A stretch of 64,000 nucleotides of DNA from Bryoerythrophyllum caledonicum (taxonomy: Eukaryota > Streptophyta > Bryopsida > Pottiales > Pottiaceae), in the NCBI GenBank assembly GCA_963971425.1, contig OZ020516.1, positions 14,372,593 to 14,436,592 on the forward strand. The letters are read 5' to 3'. Below are positions 58,832-64,000 of this stretch, piece by piece. The notes below the pieces were generated by a model, which did no database searches, was not told the origin of the DNA, and saw only the letters and a program-made list of their open reading frames with translations. Numbering within the stretch: position 1 is the stretch's first letter; each line of letters starts with the position of its first letter. The translations under genes were made by a program, and so were the position numbers.

Positions 58832-60130
58832 GCTTTTAAGACACGATAGTATCGGTAAAAGAATTTTGTAAGCTTTGATCGCACGGATTGTAACTTGATA
58901 TATGCATTTGCAAGACGCAATGTATAGTTTTTTATTCTACCATGCGCATAGGGTGAGCGTACCTTGACTCAAAACGATGGCATAAATTTCCACTACACAG
59001 AGCATAAATGTAAAGGAACTATGTTCTATTTTGTATTGTTTCATTGCAAGCCAAAAATCCACAACTAAGGTCCTTCCTTTACTACTGCCCGCCTAAAAAT
59101 ATCTTACTATTCAACTCTATTGTCTAATGTTAACTTGTGATTTAGGCTTTTAGTAAAGTTTGGGTAGTAAGTTTTTGAGTTAGATTGAGGTTATGGGAAA
59201 AGAGTAGAAACGGTGGATGAAATTGTTTGGACTTGACTTTCGTATGTCTGACTAGTTTTCATCCACTGTGATGACCGGATCGGCTTAGAGTTTGGGGGGT
59301 AGAGAGCCTCGCCCTTGGGCCGAGGAGACTCTCTTGTATTTGTGGTGTGTGCAACTTAGGGTATGGAGGGAGGAGGTGAGAGAGCTAGTCTAGGTGTGTA
59401 TGAAGTTGTTAGTATGAAGCTAGGGTTAGAGTGAGGATGGACAAGGACTTTGTGAAGGTTTTGAGGAAGTAAAGCATGACTTTACTATGCTTTTTTTTGT
59501 GGGTTTGTGGTGTTGGCCAAATGAGTGAGCCTTAGATCTTGTTGGTGGAAGTGTGTTTTGGTATGAAACCGTTGTGAGTATTGTAGATCGGGTGGAAATA
59601 CTCCAGATCTGATATATTAAACCTTACCTGATGGTCTTGATCTACTAAACCTTACTCGTTTTTGGTATAGTAGAAGTAGATACATGTCTCAATTGTGTGT
59701 GACTATGATCCGTACTGCTGAAATCTAGTGTAGAAAATCCAAATCCGTGATCTAAGCCTGAGAAAACCCCAACTTAGAAACAAAGTCCTAACTACCTCCA
59801 AATCTAGATTGAGATCTAGACTAAGATCTTGGTCCGGATCCGGAGTTCAAACTCTGTAAAGGTCCAGTTCCAGACATTTCTCTTACTGCTTTCTGGAAAC
59901 TCCGGTTTGAATGAGCTACAATGCGTAATTTCACTTGAAACTGAGGCAAAATCTCCACCTTAACATCTATACTATCACTATTCAGTTCCAAAGTATCTTG
60001 CCCAACTACCCCAAGGTCTAGCTTTTGATGTTTGAAGCACCATAATGTTTTGCTTGATAAATCCACAATTTAAAAAAAAATTGCCTTACAAAGCTTTAAA
60101 AAATGCCGACCCTGAATAAATCTTTTTGAA
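58832..60130. other. No gene recognised
   Basis: It includes a TTAA-family-like motif near 58877 (GATCGCACGGATTG) and a reverse frame 59821-60066 with no recognised domain. Nothing is firm. Confidence 0.35.
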
Positions 60131-60198
60131 TGTAATTTTCAGATTTTTAGGAACCTGCCCCCAATGGAGTCATGGACACTCGGTCCTTTAGGGGTTGA
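60131..60198. mobile_element. TTAA element remnant, right end
   Basis: It ends CTCGGTCCTTTAGGGGTTGA, where the usual TTAA has mutated to TTGA. The preceding AACCTGCCCCCAATGG matches the subterminal region of related copies only loosely. Confidence 0.45.
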
Positions 60199-60778
60199 AT
60201 ATCTTTGTGTCATCGATCATGCACATCAAATTTCCACATACACAGGGGTGCCTAAAAAACTATGCTTCCTTTCTGCAAACTCGGAAATTATCATGAACGA
60301 GTATTGTAATTTGTACTTCAGAGCTTTACTCCTGCAAGTAATTATTGTATGTGTACACTCTACACTCTCTCACTGATTTCCTACCTTTCTTTACGTCTTT
60401 GCTCAGCAAGCTCTCTCTCGCTTGCACCTTATCTAGCAACAAAGTAGATACAGTGGTGAATGAATATTGAAGCATTGGGTGATAGCAAGCTACGCCGGTA
60501 TAAGAAAGCTGTCACAGAGGGTATGTCAAGACTACATATACTGCCTCAGGCGGGCCGGGATCCAACATGGCACTAAGTTCTTAAAGTCTTTCAATGGATC
60601 GAAACATGTAGTTTCACTATTCACAACTTCTCCAGTGCTACTGTATAGCGTCTGCATGATTGATAGTGTACACTGGAAGTTTCACGCCACCATCCCCTGA
60701 AGCTCAACACCATCGCAGTCACATGCTATTGCAGGGATCCGGGGCTGCAAAACTGAAATCCTTAACTGACGATCACAT
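60199..60778. other. 3' flank of the AP2 gene
   Basis: Downstream of the reverse-strand AP2 gene; probably 3' UTR near 60779. No other feature. Confidence 0.35.
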
Positions 60779-62616
60779 CTAGTAAGGGCGGTCAAGGTCC
60801 GGGTGGATGACTTGGACAACAGTGGCCAGCATCTGAAGGTTCGCATCCTCCGGCTCCTGGTCACGGAGGAGATCGTCCACGATCTCGGTGATATTGTCCT
60901 TGTGCTTCATGCCGGGTTTCTTCGATCTACGATCAAGGAAGGTTTGCGTGAGGAAATCTCGCAGGGACTTCACCTCCTTCTCGGAGGTGGCCTTGGCCTT
61001 CCCCTCCGACTGCACAGGAAGGTTCCCCCGAGCCTGCTCCTCCTCCAAAAACATCTGCATGCCTGAATGATACATTCAAGTGGAGCGTGTTATTACAGTC
61101 GCACAAGACGCTACAAGTTAGTGTGAGTATGAGAGTGTAAATTACATCTGGTTCGCTCCACTTTCGTGTAACAAGCCCGGGCTTCCCCCTTGAGGAGCTC
61201 GATGAACTCGTCGTCTGAAAGCGCGTTCCTCTGGATTGTACATGACACAGGATCAAGTTTAGGATGTCAAGGCTATGCGTCTGGCATAGTTTACCATCTC
61301 GGGCATATTCGGACGAAGCTTGATCTCACACAATGAGCATGTACGCATGTTTCCGCTTAAACCTGAAGTACTTCATATGCGTTTAGTGCCTTATAGTTTA
61401 GTGGTTCCTAGGTACGAAAAGTACTGTCGCAGTTAGTTAATTCATACTCGATCAGATTTAGCATGAATCAGGGGCTAAGCAATAGGTGTTTCGGCAGAAT
61501 ATACCAGCTTCTCATCGGACGCATAGTCCGATTCGGGGAAGTTGAGCCAGATGGGCTGCTTCTTCACACGAGCTCGGTGTTTGAGGAGGGACCTGTCTTG
61601 GGCCCTGCACAGCATCATACGCACCGTTACTTTTTCACGTGAATATCAAACTGATTAGATCATCAGTACTGTACTAGAGTTAAGGGGTCTATGTAACGTC
61701 AAAAGCAGACCCCTTGGTGTTGCTAAAGTTACTTTTAGCAACAACAGGGGGTCTGCTTTTGACGTTGCTTGGACCCCTTCTAGTAGTGTGAAAAGCAGAA
61801 TGACAACGATTTGGCAACGATTCAACACCAAGATGAAGTCGAGTCTGAAATTACCTAGCTGCTAGGATTTGGGTCGAGTGTTGCCCTGCACCTTGAGACG
61901 TCACACAGAATGGATCCCAGTCAGCTCGCAGCCTCGCATGTCGACATGCGGTGACAATCAACACATGATTTCTAGGTATTTGTCCAACAGGCAGTATAAT
62001 ATAAATGTTGCCATGAACTACAATATGAGGGCTGGTTTACATGCATATTTAAGATGATTCAAACTCTAGATAGAATTGCAGATGGCTGCATGATGGAAAA
62101 ACCTTACCGACATATGGCCCGCGGGTGTGCTCCTTGGTGGCCATGCAGCTGCACTCATTCAATCAGAAGTCAGTTTCCAGCTTTGAGCAGCTTTGAGCAG
62201 CTTTGAGCAGCCGACGACATATTGAACCACAAATGATGTCGATCATCGGACTTCAGAGTTGCATTCAGAACATGTGTAAATGGCATATTTTTGTAGAATC
62301 CCAGTAAATAATAGATTCAACCAGATTGACGCACATTTATTGCTTGAAACTAATTTATATTGACTTGTTTCGAGAGCAACCTTTTAGTCGCTCGTAGTGC
62401 GCCTTTCTCATTGAAGTACATTTATATACAACTGAACACATACTCAATTACTCAACACATACGTGTGGATACTCACTTCGTCCAGGCCTGCCAGCGCCCG
62501 GTGCCTTTGTTGAGAGAAATGTTCTGGTATTTTCTCGATATTACAATTGAGCTGCTGCCTACGGACGGAGGTGGGATCCGCGACACAGCAGCGGCCTTTC
62601 CCTTCGACTTCGTCAT
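60779..62616 (-). CDS. AP2-domain protein, probable transcription factor (6 exons)
   Basis: Exons in transcript order: 62616-62477, 62148-62108, 61885-61855, 61604-61505, 61230-61146, 61062-60779. The total is 681 nt, giving 226 residues. AP2 domains bind DNA through a three-stranded sheet and a helix in the nucleus. The domain covers about residues 28-98: SRKYQNISLNKGTGRWQAW, then PYVG, then ILAARAQDRSLLKHR, ending LNFPESDY. The fit to YRGV...GRW..A...YLG.f.t.eeAA.AyDraalk.rG...NFP.sdY is clear, though the strand 2-3 loop is unusual (CMATKEHTRG). Exon 3 is a 31-base microexon. The C-terminal part (about 105-226) is charged, helix-prone and not recognised. The exon 5 donor (AGAT|GTAATT) is weak. 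A fold-back repeat sits in intron 3. Confidence 0.85.
61683..61779. repeat. Near-perfect fold-back in AP2 intron 3
   Basis: The arms include AACGTCAAAAGCAGACCCCT on the left and AGGGGGTCTGCTTTTGACGT on the right, plus GTTGCTAAAGT/ACTTTTAGCAAC at the tip. The outer ends are AAGGGGTC and GACCCCTT. The 97-base unit would form a long hairpin; a MITE origin is likely. Confidence 0.8.
62177..62210. repeat. Short tandem AGCTTTGAGC repeat in AP2 intron 1
   Basis: Three head-to-tail copies of an 11-base unit, CAGCTTTGAGC. Small and probably neutral. Confidence 0.7.
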
Positions 62617-64000
62617 TGTTCTAGGAAAAGGTAGCCGTGAACCTAGAAGTTCTGCCTATGAGCCACCAGAAGAAGCCGCATATCAATTCTCACATCAACC
62701 TTCTGAAGAGCTAAAAATAACCCTTATCAGTCCTAGTTTCAAAAAAGAAAATAAAAGGGAAACCATACCGGACAGTTCGAATAATTGGGATCAAACACAA
62801 GATTATTCATAGAACTAATTACGCAAGAAAACAATGCAGTGAAATTCACGGTCGATGTGCGATCACAACGACACCTCGAGGACCTAGGTTTCCAAAACGC
62901 TAGCCTGCTTTTCGCAGAAGACTTGACAGTCTGAGAAAGAAACACAAAGAAACACAGGAACGTATCACCAGTACTAGACTCTCCAAACGTCAATTCAGCT
63001 AACAATGGACTACCACAAGTACGTAATACGTATCCACAATAGAAACTTGAAACCACAATTCAGGAACCAATGAACGTCGCATCTACCTGCAAAAAGTGCG
63101 CTCTCAGCAACTCCGGCAGCACCTGCTTTTCACACGCAATGTGCTCCTCCTCAGCAACAATTCAGCAGGCATTGATAAGCATTGATAAGTATAACAAGGG
63201 CACTGATCACCAATGGAAAAAGCTAGAAAAGAGAAAGGACTACAATGATATCTACCTATGCAGAAGGATTCATGTGTACAAACTTCCAAACAGAATACAC
63301 AAATGTAAATTCGATCCAGGGCACCCACATTCCCACCTCCCTTCTACAACAACAAAGACCATACTGTAAACTCAAGGCTTTTCAGACCAAAAGACCACCT
63401 CAAAACCTGGTTAGCTGGCCGCATACTGTAGTAACTGTGATCTATCTCTGAATCCTTGAGCGAATAGAAAATACAAAAATGAGCTTGATGTGTCACAGAG
63501 ATGCCTCGACTCCAGCAACGTCACTCCTCAGGCAGGCTCTCTCCTGTCGATCGAGCGCAGAAGACAAGGCCTGGTGCGGATTGATTGGCTATGTATTGAG
63601 TTTTGGTGCAGCTCTCTTCCTCAGTCCGAGGCTATCTCCCTCTGTCCGAGACCTGCAGCGGCAGCCTCGGCAAAATGGCAATGCGCCTTCTTGGAACCTT
63701 CCCTTTCGGACACGCGGCATACATCCGGTGTGCATCTGGGATGAGACATTACCCGGTGTAACATTCATCATACTGGTAGCTTTCACATTGTCAATTGTGC
63801 AATCTCTCTTCCACCAATGTAAATACTAAATTAATCTCCATACTCATATTACACGGCAAACTTAACATGCCATGTAACCATGTTCCATTTAATGATTTAC
63901 ACAATCCAACATGTGCTGAATATAGAATTGTTATAAAAGTCCTTAAATGTTTGTATCGCACTTAGAAGTTGCATCTAGCAAGTTCAACTCTAAAGCGGCA
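62617..64000 (-). promoter_or_regulatory. AP2 gene upstream region
   Basis: Presumed promoter and 5' leader of the AP2 gene on the reverse strand. A GC-richer part at 63500-63740 may mark the transcription start. Open frames on both strands here show no recognised domain; an untranslated first exon is possible but not demonstrable. Confidence 0.3.

Noticed and set aside
62739-63056. Reverse-strand frame upstream of the AP2 start as an extra coding exon
   Set aside because: A donor-like GTATGG exists, but the sequence has no AP2-family similarity and the ATG at 62616 gives a complete in-frame model.

Overview
The window looks like nuclear DNA of a streptophyte (land plant or close algal relative). 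It carries four spliced genes with GT-AG introns: a plant-type PIEZO channel, a PLAT lipoxygenase with a transit-peptide-like start, a CAN-type staphylococcal-nuclease-like protein, and an AP2-domain protein. They sit in a large excess of decayed transposons. Four genes in 64 kb, many nested elements and GC-rich exons in AT-rich surroundings suggest a medium to large repeat-rich genome, perhaps a non-seed plant or charophyte; the species cannot be fixed from the sequence.

Layout. 1-2025: nested TTA- and TTAA-flanked non-autonomous DNA elements. 2235-4473: reverse-strand LTR-retrotransposon remnant (partial gag, leader, 5' LTR). 5500-18834: PIEZO, 22 exons, forward strand, with at least five non-autonomous elements in its introns. 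19131-24111: a TTAA-ended element, a complete but mutated pogo-type transposon with terminal repeats, and a TTA-flanked element. 24112-27911: the 3' part of a non-LTR retrotransposon encoding RNase H and a PD-(D/E)xK-like endonuclease, ending in a perfect (TTC)267 tail. 28153-36270: TTAA elements, a fold-back element, a reverse-strand gypsy pol fragment, an LTR-like block followed by a PHD finger, and a solo LTR. 37438-41199: lipoxygenase, 8 exons. 41774-43367: two non-autonomous elements. 44202-48643: CAN nuclease, 9 exons, reverse strand. 49780-51120: dead hAT transposase. 51346-57195: second copy of the LTR element, split by a CACTA element with its target duplication. 58541-58831: 48-bp tandem repeat. 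60779-62616: AP2 gene, 6 exons, reverse strand.

The PIEZO, lipoxygenase, CAN and AP2 exon models were built by hand. Each gives a total length divisible by three and one continuous reading frame (2448, 931, 357 and 226 residues). The genes do not form an obvious pathway; they are independent host loci between repeats. The most unusual item is the RNase H plus restriction-like-endonuclease retrotransposon with its (TTC)n tail. The several cases where an empty site and a filled site both lie in this window are the best-supported structural findings.
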